Below are positions 12,825 through 21,970 of a stretch of 64,000 nucleotides of DNA, piece by piece; position 1 is the stretch's first letter, and the number at the start of each line of letters is the position of its first letter. A model generated the notes under the pieces. The model did not search any database, was not told the origin of the DNA, and worked only from the letters and a program-made list of their open reading frames with translations. The translations under genes were made by a program, and so were the position numbers. The stretch comes from Isochrysis galbana. Lineage: Eukaryota > Haptophyta > Isochrysidales > Isochrysidaceae. The DNA lies in NCBI GenBank assembly GCA_018136815.1, contig CM030937.1, positions 4,462,226 to 4,526,225 of the forward strand. The letters run 5' to 3'.

Positions 12825-13463
12825 ATGGTCCACTCCTCGAGGGGCACGCTCAAGCCGGCGCTCAAGCGAGGTGATGCAGACAATCGAGGAGACTCCCCGG
12901 CCAAGGCGATCTTCCGCCACCATAGACCGCAGCGCAAGCGCGTCGTCCTCGTCACTGAGCCCGTGGCTGTTGCCCAGCTCTCGCCGCCTCGCGACAGGAA
13001 CCTCTGGTACAATGAGATGGACTTTGCGCGTTTCGAGGCGGAAGCAGACGCCGCACCAGCACACATCATTCGAGGAGTCGAATTCAGTGGCATGCTGACG
13101 AATTTGCCCCGGCGCACCGACTTCAACTGGCAGGGCTCAGTACACACTACAGCTCCTGTCGACCTCGGCAATGTGGCGGCATCATCAACAGCAGCGCACC
13201 GGCAGGAAGCTTCCACGGCGATGGTAATGGAAGTCCCGAGACCTCAAGTGAGTGGCAGCAGCATAGTGAACGCAAGCCTACCTTTGGCTCCCGTGAAGGC
13301 ATCGAACTTGAACTTGGTGACGCGTGATGGGAGCAAAATCGTTGCCTCTCCATCTCCTGACTATGAAAACTTGACTTTGGATGAGCTGAAAGCCAAGATA
13401 CGGGATGTTGCTCGCAGAAGGAGAGAGCGGCAGAAACAACACCTGCCAGGTCAAAGTCGGTGA
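12825..13463 (+). CDS. Conserved-looking small protein, 212 aa, unknown
   Basis: Starts at the ATG at 12825 (MVHSSRGTLKPALKRG); the frame upstream lacks an ATG. A central block, RKRVVLVTEPVAVAQL followed by RDRNLWYNEMDFARF, looks like a short motif (beta-strand, basic run, then LWY..xDFxxF) that I recall from uncharacterised proteins of diatoms and other chromist algae. The C-terminus has a charged helix (LTLDELKAKIRDVARRRRE). No catalytic motif or membrane segment. It is divergent from the Cys/His protein and could be co-expressed with it. Function unknown; similarity to the algal motif is from memory. Confidence 0.65.
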   Translation: MVHSSRGTLKPALKRGDADNRGDSPAKAIFRHHRPQRKRVVLVTEPVAVAQLSPPRDRNLWYNEMDFARFEAEADAAPAHIIRGVEFSGMLTNLPRRTDFNWQGSVHTTAPVDLGNVAASSTAAHRQEASTAMVMEVPRPQVSGSSIVNASLPLAPVKASNLNLVTRDGSKIVASPSPDYENLTLDELKAKIRDVARRRRERQKQHLPGQSR

Positions 13464-14587
13464 TCGGGGCTGTGGTTGTCCTCAACGAATGATGATGCTG
13501 ATTCAGATTGATGGCCACGCGTGAATTTTATTCTTATGCTGATGCAACATCAGATATCATGTCAGTACATGTTGTGATGCCATAGGCAAACAGGGGCAGC
13601 AGGGTGAGGCATGGAGTCACACGAATACCAAATTAGTGTCAGAAGTGGTGCGACAGCTTTGCTTAGCTAGTGCCATCCATCTCATTCCTAACCAATGCGG
13701 TAAGGCGGCGACATGAGAAGGAGGGCAAGCGACGGGCGCCTACCGATAGGGCGCTCCGACCTCTTCTCGCGAGGAGAGAGGGTGGCGTCCAGGGGGTACG
13801 ATATGCTCGATGCCTCATATGGATATGGTAGGTGGGGTAGTAGTAGTAGCAGGGGGTTGAAAAAAATCTGAAGTTCATTCCGGGAGAAATACATACTAAC
13901 AGACTTCAGACTTCTATAGAATACACTACGACGGTATCGCATTCTGCATTCTCAGACGAGTCGGAGTCGGTGATTGTAAGAATACTAGAGAGATATACAA
14001 CACTGAGCAAAGCCCTACTCTTTGTCCACACGGCCGACTCGGCTAGAACCGCCCAAGCGCCAAGCGGGGGAATGGGCAGACAACCGAAGAAGAGGAAGAG
14101 GATTATCCTGAGGATAAACCTAAACGACGTTTATCCCTTATTTATACACATATACGGTCGGCCAAAACGGACATCTAAAGCCCAGCGTAGAACTCCGCGC
14201 GATATCCTCCAAGTTGCAAGTTGGGGGTGATAGCCCGGTCACTCAGTCATCAGTCACTCACTCTTTTTATCCACTACTATTTCCCACCTGCCCCTGGGTG
14301 TCCAAGTCCAAGGATTCCGCAGGGTCCCCCCTACCTGCCCCGGCAACCGTCCCCCCCCCCCCCCCCCCCCGCAACACCCTCCCGCCCCACGAAAGGCAAC
14401 GGCGTCGGTGAGTGACCCCCCTCCCTTCCCCCGCGCGTGGCGGTCTATTTTGGGAGAATGACACGAGCGAACGCTTGCCGAGGCCAACTTGGAAAGGCGG
14501 CGTGCGAAGCTCGCACAAGTAGCCCGGTCACTCACTATGGGGGTGCGGAGGTCACCAGCGCACCAGCTACAATGGGTGAATGACAAT
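13464..14587. other. Intergenic, repeat-bearing
   Basis: 3' flanks and dispersed repeats. Sequence at 14226-14340 (CCGGTCACTCA, ATTTCCCACCTGCCCCTGGG) is similar to 30372-30460, and CCGGTCACTCAC recurs at 14523. A poly-C tract lies at about 14351-14370. No gene supported. Confidence 0.4.
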
Positions 14588-14922
14588 GCTAGGGCTGACC
14601 TTTAACAGGCAAGTTTTTTGGAAACCCATTAGTAGTTTTTCAAGGTCAGCACATTAACAGGTTGAGTTTCTTTCTGGGTGTTAACAGCTTATTTTAGGGG
14701 TGTTAATACCCTGTTAGTGGCCATTAACAGGTTAAACCCATTACAAGCTGTTACCCCAACGTTGGAGTACATGTTTGGGGGGGGATTCCCTTCCCCCCTC
14801 CCCTCCCACCGCCCCCCGACGCCGGGAGCTGTCCCCCCCCACTTGCGCCCTGCGCCTCCCCCCCCCGACGCCGACGCGCTCATGGGTAAGCGCGGACCGC
14901 CATTGAAGCGCAAGGCGCCAAA

Positions 14923-15081
14923 ATGGCCAAGCAATTCCTAGCTTCGCCGGCGTTGACCGCAGGGGTGGAGCGTGTGTTCTCGGCCGCAACCCAAGATCAG
15001 CCGAACGACATCGTCGCCTGTCAGCACGAGGAAGAGGGATGTGAGAAAAAGACGAAGAAGATGAAAACTCAGCCCGCGTAG
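14923..15081 (+). pseudogene. hAT transposase C-terminus fused to the KKTKKMKTQPA tail
   Basis: A 52-codon frame reads MAKQFLASPALTAGVERVFS and then switches to the tail found in the MGQYY-type ORFs (TQDQPNDIVACQ, EEEGCEKKTKKMKTQPA). AGVERVFSAA is the signature of the hAT C-terminal dimerisation region. The right end of the GTCGCGTTCCGTCAA family follows about 150 bp later (15201-15232), as in the other copies. It is therefore a deletion or recombination junction between two transposon coding regions. TTAACAGG-type repeats at 14598-14740 lie upstream. Confidence 0.6.
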
Positions 15082-16021
15082 CTGGGGGTTACCGCGTGTA
15101 GTGAGAGTGGGGGAGCGTGAATAGTTTGTACTCATCATCTTAGTGTTATTCGTGTGGCTACCCAAAAAGAAAACAAGCACATATGGATAACAAAAACATC
15201 ACCTGGCCCTCGCTTTTGACGGAACGCGACTTGAGGCCCCCAGCACCTCAACCCCGACGAGGCGATCGCTGGAATCCTAGACTGCGGGGGGGGGGCGGAG
15301 AGGCAGAGGGGACCGCCAGAGAGCCCTTCTAGGGCTCCGCCAGCGGCCAGCGTGAAGCGTGAAAATCAAACCGTGAATTGGAGCAAAGTACGATGAATTC
15401 GTGCTACTTTGCAAACTCCAATTTTTGAGGTGCCCCGCACCTCCCCCACCGTGAAAATCGGAACGTGAAACTCAGATTTTCGGACCCCAATTTTCTCTCG
15501 GGGTTCGTATGCGTAGGGTCTTAGTTGACCATTGACAATCCACATGGAGTTGGAGTGGGGTGCCCGGGTGCCCCACCGAGCCATCATCCCTCATAGATCA
15601 TAGACAGCGTGCGACGCGCGCTACGCCAGAATTGGGAAAGGATCCCTGGTACTCCCTCACTGCCCAGAGGTCGGGTTGCGGAGCGGGGGCGGGGGTTGAA
15701 GGCGGGGGGGGGGGGGGGGTTATTGTTATTGGGGGGGTTGTGGGGGGGGGAAAGAGGCGGAGGGCTGGCGCGGGGGGGGGGGGGGGGGGGGGGGGGAGCA
15801 GGAAGCGGGAGGGGGGGGGGGAGGAGGGGTAAAAAGGAAGATTCGACGGTCAAACCGCCGGCTGATGAAGTCGCCGCCAATAAGAAAAGCGCGAGGACGC
15901 TCCACCCGGCCACTAATTGAAGCAGACCCTGCATCGGTGACTGCCAAGCCGCCCTCTGCGCCCTTACGTCTGTGCAGCCTTCCCCTGACACACCCTCTGC
16001 ACGCCCGGGCAGGTTTCTGAC
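15082..16021. other. Transposon right end and G-tract region upstream of the LHC gene
   Basis: 15201-15232 carries the transposon right end (TGACGGAACGCGACTT). Long G runs fill 15702-15820. The stretch 15880-16021 is the likely 5' leader of the LHC gene and contains two AG sites (near 15976 and 16012) that could end an upstream non-coding intron. No promoter element could be defined. Confidence 0.4.
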
Positions 16022-17018
16022 ATGCTCTCCATCGCTGTCTCGTCGCTTTCCTTCAACGCCCCGGCGCTCGCGCCGCGCACTGCGCCGTCTGCGGCCTCTG
16101 TGCGTATGGGCGTTGCTGACATGTGAGCTGTCGGCCCATCGTGAAGATGCTGCCCTGGGCTGCCCTGGACAAACGTGACGTCCTAGCCTTTGAAACGATA
16201 CTCACCGAGGCCCTTTTGTAATGCAGGGAGGGCGTCGGCCCGGAGACCGGCAACAAGGTCTTCGACCCGCTGGGCCTTGCGAAGATTGCCTCGCCTGAGA
16301 CCCTTGCGTGGTATCGCGCTGCTGAGCTGAAGCACAGCCGTGTTGCCATGGTGCGCTCAGCAATCGACGCGCTTGATATTGCTGCGTAACTTATTACTTT
16401 CGATGCTGGCTGCGATCCCAGCTGTTCGTCTTGAGCATCGCTCGCATCCTGTAAGGTTGAGGCCTTCTTGCTTGTCGTTAACAGGCTGCAGTGACTGGCT
16501 GGGCGTGGGTGTCTTCGGGCGGCCCGCTCTTCCCGGGCTACCTCTCTATTGACCAGGGCATCACCTTCGAGTCCCTCGGCCGCGATGGTTACGCCGCGTG
16601 GGCTGCCGTGCCTGAGGCCGGCAAGTTCCAGATCCTTGGCACCATTGGCATCCTTGAGCTTCTCCAGGAGGGCTCGGTTAAGCCGCACTACATGGCTGGC
16701 GGCACCCCCGGCAAGGTTCCGCTGCTGTGGGACCCTCTCGGTTTCACGACCAAGCTCTCTGCGGACACCCTCGCGACGAAGCGCACCTCTGAGCTCAAGA
16801 ACGGGTGAGATGCCCTCACACTCACACTGTGCATGCCTTGCCATTCATGGCTGATGCCCTCACACTCACACTGTGCATGCCTTGCCATTCATGGCTGATT
16901 GGCTTTAGTCTGGTTTTTATCGTTTTCGTCTTTCCCTCACAGACGCCTCGCCATGATCGGTGTTATGTCGCTCGTGTCGGCGCACTTCATCCCCGGCTCC
17001 GTCCCGCTGCTCCCGTAA
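16022..17018 (+). CDS. Chlorophyll a/c-type light-harvesting protein (FCP/LHC family)
   Basis: Four exons: 16022-16122, 16227-16350, 16485-16804 and 16943-17018, all GT-AG, giving 206 residues. Seen: FDPLGLAKIASPETLAWYRAA, then ELKHSRVAM (helix-1 chlorophyll-binding Glu and Arg), AAVTGWAW, FPGYLS, a central helix around GKFQILGTIGILELLQ, LWDPLGF, and ELKNGRLAMIGV (helix-3 Glu/Arg), ending FIPGSVPLLP. The ExxHxR and ExxNGRLAM motifs pair in the three-helix LHC fold. These proteins sit in the thylakoid membrane and bind chlorophyll a/c and fucoxanthin-type carotenoid. The roughly 34-residue N-terminus is short for a bipartite targeting peptide, but hydrophobic enough for a signal (MLSIAVSSLSFNAPALAPR). 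The exon joins restore both motif blocks, which strongly supports the model. Confidence 0.92.
16809..16896 (+). repeat. Perfect 44-bp tandem duplication inside LHC intron 3
   Basis: Two identical 44-bp units, 16809-16852 and 16853-16896, each beginning GATGCCCTCACACTCACACT. Both lie inside the intron 16805-16942 and do not touch the coding sequence. The perfect identity suggests a recent duplication. Confidence 0.9.
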
Positions 17019-17499
17019 ATTCGTACGCCCGGAATGTCTTGTGGGCACCTTGCTGTTGCCTACCGAGTCTGCGCCTATTACAAGCAGCCTCGTTGTTCAT
17101 GATGGGTCTCGCACAGCAAACACATGCCTACTTGAGGCATATGGGATGTGCGAATACCAATTACTAGCCCCGGCGTGCCTCAACTTTTGCTTGATTGCTG
17201 TGGAGGATGTTGATCCATGCACATGTCAGGAGCGGAGTTGTGGCCTGTCGCTATTTTGAGCCACCAACCACTGGGTGGCTGGTGGGAATGGGGAGGCTAA
17301 GGAAGCGTTAGTAATTTCATCGCATATCCAACGCTTAACATCATCGATACAAGTCTATGATGCCTCTGGCGCCCCTTGGCGCAATGCGCTCGCATGGGCA
17401 GGTTCATCGCATATCCAACGCTTAAGATCATCGATATAAGTCTGTGATGCCGAACCCCGGCGCAATGCGCTCGCATGGGCAGACGCATGAGTGGTCCAA
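17019..17499. other. 3' flank of the LHC gene with short repeats
   Basis: Contains two copies of TTCATCGCATATCCAACGCT (about 17317 and 17404) and repeated GGCGCAATGCGCTCGCATGG sequences. No gene seen. Confidence 0.4.
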
Positions 17500-17715
17500 A
17501 AAAATTCTTAACATTCTCGCCGCGCGCGCGGCACTGCACCTTAACTATGCAGCCACGCCCGCTGCTCTCGCTCCCCCTCCACCTGCTTGCGGCCCGTCCC
17601 TCGTGCGCTACCTAGGGGCTGGGTGTATGGGGTTTCCTGCAGCAGGCGGCATGTTCCGATCCCCGATAGGTTTTCCTCCCCTTCCTCCTGCGCCGTCGGG
17701 CTACCGGTTTTAGCG
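17500..17715 (+). repeat. R2 dispersed repeat, copy 2
   Basis: TTCTTAACATTCTCGCCGCG through CTCCTGCGCCGTCGGGCTAC. Similar throughout to 7215-7470 in the same orientation. Confidence 0.65.
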
Positions 17716-18114
17716 TTGTCCGTTCTGAGTTAGGGTAACAAGTGGGCGAGTCGCGAGTCTCGTCGGGTCTGGGGGCTGGGGACGAGTAGAACCCAGATGG
17801 GACAATAAGGTGTCGTTCCGTCAATTGTGGGACATCAGTCGAATTGAGCGATCGAATGTCCACAGTTGTATATAGAGCGTTATTTTAAAATTAAATACAG
17901 ACTAGCGTAAACAAATTATTTTCCCTGCTTTCCCGCGGCGCGTGCCCCCCCCCTCCCGGGGGGCGCCGTGTCGGCGCTTCTCCCCTGTGTGACAACTACA
18001 TAAACCATTTAAGAGATATTTGCCCATGGCACCTGTGATTACTTGTAATTATGGGCACGGCGCGATGTGCATCGGTCCCCCCGCGGGGGCGCCGTGCGTG
18101 CGCATGCCAACCTT

Positions 18115-19765
18115 TTCCCACCGAGGGCGAGATCTTGCAGTGGATCGGCTACTCGATCGCCGTCTCCATTCACTCAGGCATCTCGCTCGACAAGATGTGG
18201 TCGGTGATGCCGCAGCGGGAGTCGCTCCTTCCTCCGCCGATGCTAGGGCGGCATGACATGACTTTCAAACGATTTTGTCGACTGCGCACGGCGATGGCCT
18301 TCGGCGCCGAGGACGAGCTCTCCCTCTCCGCCGACCCTTGGGCGTTCGTGCGACCCCTCGTCGATAAGTTCAACGCGCAGATCAAGGCTCACCTACAATA
18401 CTGAGAGTACAAATGATTACTAAAGGTCGCCAGTAATGTGGCATGGACTACTCTGTGACCCGAGTAATCATAGGTTGATTACTCTCGGGGGTCGAGTAAT
18501 CACGTTTTTAGTAATGTAATGCATTACCGGTATGTATTTGCCTTCACTAAATAAAAACTATTCTTTATACATTGTACCCAGAACTCGCAACTCAGAACTC
18601 GCAACTCGCAACTCGTGTTCGGCCCTCCCCTCCCTCCGCGCCGCTTGCTGCCATGCCTGGAGGTCGAGGCCGGGGCCGCATGCGCAATGCTCGCATCACA
18701 GGGCAATTCTTGCCTGAAATTCGCAACCGGGGCTCCGTCATTGGCGAGCAAGTCGCAGTTCCCGGCAGCTATTGGGAGGGAAGGATGACGGCTGAGGAGC
18801 GCAACACGAAATACCTGTGCACGGTCCTTGCATACGACCCCCTCTACAAGCCCATCACCCGGGCTCCGGGGGCATACTGGAAGCTGCAAGAGATGGGCAT
18901 CACGGGCACTGGTAGTCTTGAGTTGGATTGTATGTATGTAAATGATCTTCGTCAATTTTAATCATCAATTGCAATGTGAATGCGAATGTGGCGCCAATGC
19001 ACAATGCAGCCAGAATGCAGCTGCAGCGCCTGGGAACTGGGAACTAGGAACTAGTCACTGGAACTAGTAACCCTAGCTAGGGCTAGGGATAACACAGGGC
19101 GCTCACACTGTCACGCTGCGCTGTAGTGAAGAGCGGGGGTAGTAATCGTTAGTTAGGCAATACTTTAAGGCTTTTTGAGGAGAGTAATGCCGCCCCTGAT
19201 TACTTTGTGGGTGGAGTAATCGGCCCATGATTACTTTGGCAAGCCCAGTAATGTGGGGGAGTAATGCATTACTCTCAGTATTGTAGGTGAGCCTTGGCGC
19301 AGATGGAGGCGGCGTTCAACCCCGGGTGGCTCCTCAGCGTCGACGAGTCGATGTCCGCCTGGAGGGGCCGAGAAGGTGTAGGCGACCCGAAGAAGTGCCC
19401 GAAGATGAGCTGGGTCCCTCGAAAGCCCGAGCCGCTCGGGGTCGAGATGAAGACTGCGGCCGACGCGCTCTCGAGCATGATGATTCGCCTCGAGATATGC
19501 GAGGGAAAGGAGCGGCACAAGCACCAGGAGTGGCACGACGAGCACGGCCACACCACGGCGACGACACTGCGCTTGTGCAAGCCCTGGTTCGGCAGCGGCC
19601 GCGTCGTTTTCGGCGACTCGTGGTTCGCCAGTGTAAAGACGGCCCGCGAATTTTTGCGCAACGGCCTCGAGTTCTGCGGCGACGTCAAGACCAACCACAA
19701 GCTCTTTTGTCACGAGGCGCTGAATCTAGCCACGGGCAAGGATGACGGCAACACCGCGCTCTACG
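18115..19765 (+). pseudogene. piggyBac-like transposase fragment (split)
   Basis: Two coding blocks, 18115-18374 and 19305-19765, are separated by a hAT-type insertion. They join in frame when the insertion and one 8-bp target copy are removed (NAQ then MEAAFNPG). Block 1 has LQWIGYSIAVSIHSGISLDK and MTFKRFCRLRTAM. Block 2 has LLSVDESMSAWRG, KMSWVPRKPEPLGVEMKT, MIRLEICEGK, CKPWFGSGRVVFGDSWFAS and CGDVKTNHKLF, which match the piggyBac DDE fold with its first two catalytic Asp residues (VDESM, GDSWF). The third acidic residue and the C-terminus are replaced by the GGAGG minisatellite. No start codon could be fixed. Dead copy. Confidence 0.8.
18383..19296. mobile_element. hAT-type non-autonomous element, 914 bp, with 8-bp TSD
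   Basis: Terminal inverted repeats of 27 bp are perfect: CAAGGCTCACCTACAATACT at 18383 onward and its complement ending at 19296. The target duplication GCGCAGAT flanks it at 18375-18382 and 19297-19304. Subterminal GATTACT/AGTAATC repeats are dense at both ends. It encodes only one small frame, 18653-18961 (102 aa, MPGGRGRGRMRNARITGQFL...), with no recognised domain. Eight-base duplications and a CAAGG terminus fit hAT. Identical TIRs suggest recent insertion into the piggyBac-like transposase gene. Confidence 0.88.
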
Positions 19766-20310
19766 GTGGTGACGGCGGAGGTGGAGAGGGCGGAGGAGGC
19801 GAAGGTGGCGGCGGCGAGGGCGGAGGTGGCGAGGGCGGAGGAGACGAGGGGGGGGCGGCGAGGGGGGAGGCGGCGAGGGCGGAGGAGGTGACGGCGGAGG
19901 TGGAGAGGGCGGAGGAGGCGAGGGCGGAGGAGGCGATGGAGGTGGCGGCGATGGAGGAGGTGGTGACGGCGGAGGAGGCGAGGGGGACGGCGGCGAGGGC
20001 GGAGGAGGCGAGGGGGGCAGCGGCGAGGGCGGAGGTTGCGAGGGCGGAGGAGGCGATGGAGGAAGTGGTGATGGCGGAGGAGGCGAGGCGGGCGGCGGCG
20101 AGGGCGGAGGAGGCGATGGAGGAGGTGGTGAAGGCGGAGGAGGCGATGGAGGAGGTGGTGACGGCGGAGGAGGCGAGGGGGGCGGCGGCGAGGGCGGAGG
20201 AGGCGATGGAGGAGGTGGTGATGGCGGAGGAGGCGATGGAGGAGGTGGTGACGGCGGAGGAGGCGAGGGGGGCGGAGGCGATGGAGGAGGTGGTGACGGC
20301 GGATGTGGAG
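19765..20310 (+). repeat. GGCGGAGGAGGCGATGGAGG minisatellite
   Basis: About 550 bp of imperfect GGCGGAGGAGGCGA/GGAGGTGGTGA units. In one minus frame this encodes PPPPSP repeats, and in plus frames acidic or Ala repeats. It lies exactly between the transposase fragment and the LINE endonuclease fragment and could fold as G-quadruplexes. The repeat-encoded frames are not credible proteins by themselves. Confidence 0.85.
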
Positions 20311-20379
20311 AGGAGCATGTTAAGGGTGTGTATATTCTATCTATCCGTGTGTGAATGGTTCCCGAAAGTCGTGTGAAGC

Positions 20380-20800
20380 CTCCCGGTTTGTTTCCATTTA
20401 CTAGATTGTATGCGTCTATTAGACCCATTTCATTCATGGTGCGTCTCAATCGGAAACCGTGAGCGTTTCCGTATCCTTCTTGGCTTTCTTGTTTCCTCGT
20501 GTCAGTGTCCACGTTTTCAACGCAGTTGAAGTCGCCCCCCACGAGGGTGTCGCATTCGTTCCCCACGGGGCACGCCCTCAACGCTTCTATTTGAGTGGCT
20601 CTTAGGTTAGGCATAGCGCTTAGATATATAGATATTATTTCGAATTCTTTAGAGTCTATTACGCATCTAGCTCGGAGGCACCTCCCTTCTATCGGCGTCT
20701 CAGCCGTGTCTGGTAACGGTCTAACTCTTGGGGAGGAGTCGCGTATCGCTATGCCTACTCTTCCTCTCCCTAGTAACTTAGCTCAGAAGTCAGAAGCCAA
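20380..20800 (-). pseudogene. LINE-type (non-LTR) endonuclease domain fragment
   Basis: Minus-strand frame with GRGRVGIAIRDS, FEIISIYLSA, LVGGDFNCVENVDTDTR, GLIDAYNLVN and FTRLSGTIHTRIDRIYTP. GDFNCV, the Asp-Ala-Tyr segment and RIDRIY are hallmark blocks of the exonuclease-endonuclease-phosphatase domain that cuts the target in LINE retrotransposition. Only the endonuclease part is present, and no reverse transcriptase follows: the frame runs straight into the PPPPSP minisatellite. The N-terminal end of the domain is also missing. Dead, truncated copy. Confidence 0.78.
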
Positions 20801-21366
20801 TCATATTCATAATATACATCACATACTCATACATCTATAATATTAGTAAAATAAGTTTTATTTTGACCTGTTACCGACCTATTGCGACCTGTCAATAGGT
20901 CCTCTTAATAGGAATAGGCCCCCGAAACCTGTTGACCTTGTACCTGTTGTCCCATCCGGGGAGTAGAAGGGTGAGTCTCCACACACACCCTCCTTCCCGC
21001 TCAGCACGCGCAAACGCAGGAAATCAGCCGCGAGGCCGGTGAAGGGGCGTCCTCGCACGCATCACGGACCTCGCCACCCAAGATCAGCCAAGCGACATCG
21101 TCGCCTGCCAGGAGATCGACAATAGGATCGAGGATGAGGGGTATGAGCGAAAAAGACGAAAAAGATGAAAACTCAGCTTGCGTAGCCGGGGGTTACTATG
21201 TGTGTGGGGGGGGGAGGGGAAGTTGCTATTGACGTGTCGTGATTAGCTTTTGTACTCATCTTAATAATAAACTGAAGGAATTATGAGACATTCCTACCTA
21301 AAAAGAAAACAAGCGTTCTGAGCGAAAAAAAATTATCACCTGGCCCTCTTTTGACGGAACGCGACT

Positions 21367-21970
21367 TGGTGAGGGTTGTGTGGGCCATGCTGGCCATGGT
21401 GGGCTTGCTGGTGCTTGGCACTCCGGGGTCGGCACGGGACGAGCCTCGTGCGCACCTGGGTCAGGGGGGCGCCCTCCCGCGGGCGCTTCAAGTGCGCGGC
21501 GTCAAGCATGGCCTGATCGTCCGGCGCGGCGAGGGTGGCGGCAGGAGGGGAGGGGCGGGCGGCGCGCGCTCCATGACCCTATCGTTTTAACGATAGTTGA
21601 TCGCAACCAAGAATAAACCTAAATGGAATTTAAGCCTGGGGGGGGAGGGCACGAGGTGACTTCCCAGTATGAACTAAGTATAAGCCTAAGCGTTCAATGC
21701 GCAGCAGTCTAGCCCGTAACCATAGGCTCCGAGCATTGCCTTGCTTGTGCGGTCGTAGCGCAAACTGTCGCACGTGGACGGGGGGTGACACGCTTGGCTC
21801 ACCCATTTAATAACCCCTTGCGACAGGAGTAATGATCGCGGTTATCTCAAGCTTGTGCGATGCTGGCGTGAGCTGCCTAAAGCCCCAACCACAAGGCCTC
21901 ACAGGATGTGCTTGAGAGGCTTGTTTGTATCCCGTTTTGTTAGTAAGCGGCCCACTTGAGGCTCTTTGCA
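21367..21970. other. Intergenic, one R1-like end
   Basis: ATGAACTAAGTATAAGCCT at 21669-21687 resembles the R1 terminus. Otherwise unassigned 3' flank of the SET gene. Confidence 0.35.

Larger units (their letters stand above)
17811..21366 (+). mobile_element. Compound DNA transposon of the GTCGCGTTCCGTCAA-end family
   Basis: Left end at 17811 (TGTCGTTCCGTCAATTGTGG). Right end at 21346-21366 (TTTTGACGGAACGCGACTT). The ends are imperfect inverted repeats. Inside: a CACGGCG/CGTGCG-rich segment shared with 48000-48400, 57100-57350 and 59860-60180; a piggyBac-like transposase split by another element; a minisatellite; a LINE endonuclease fragment; and at about 21060-21185 the degraded tail of the MGQYY-type ORF (ITDLATQDQPSDIVACQ). 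No clear target duplication was found at the outer ends, so the full extent as one element is inferred. Confidence 0.55.

Noticed and set aside
12371-13216. Longer N-terminus for the Cys/His protein
   Set aside because: It would overlap the divergent gene and the intergenic G/CT tracts; the ATG at 12370 sits right at the first motif.
19685-20614. 309-residue PPPPSP-rich protein
   Set aside because: The repeat part is only the minisatellite. The genuine signal is the LINE endonuclease at its head.
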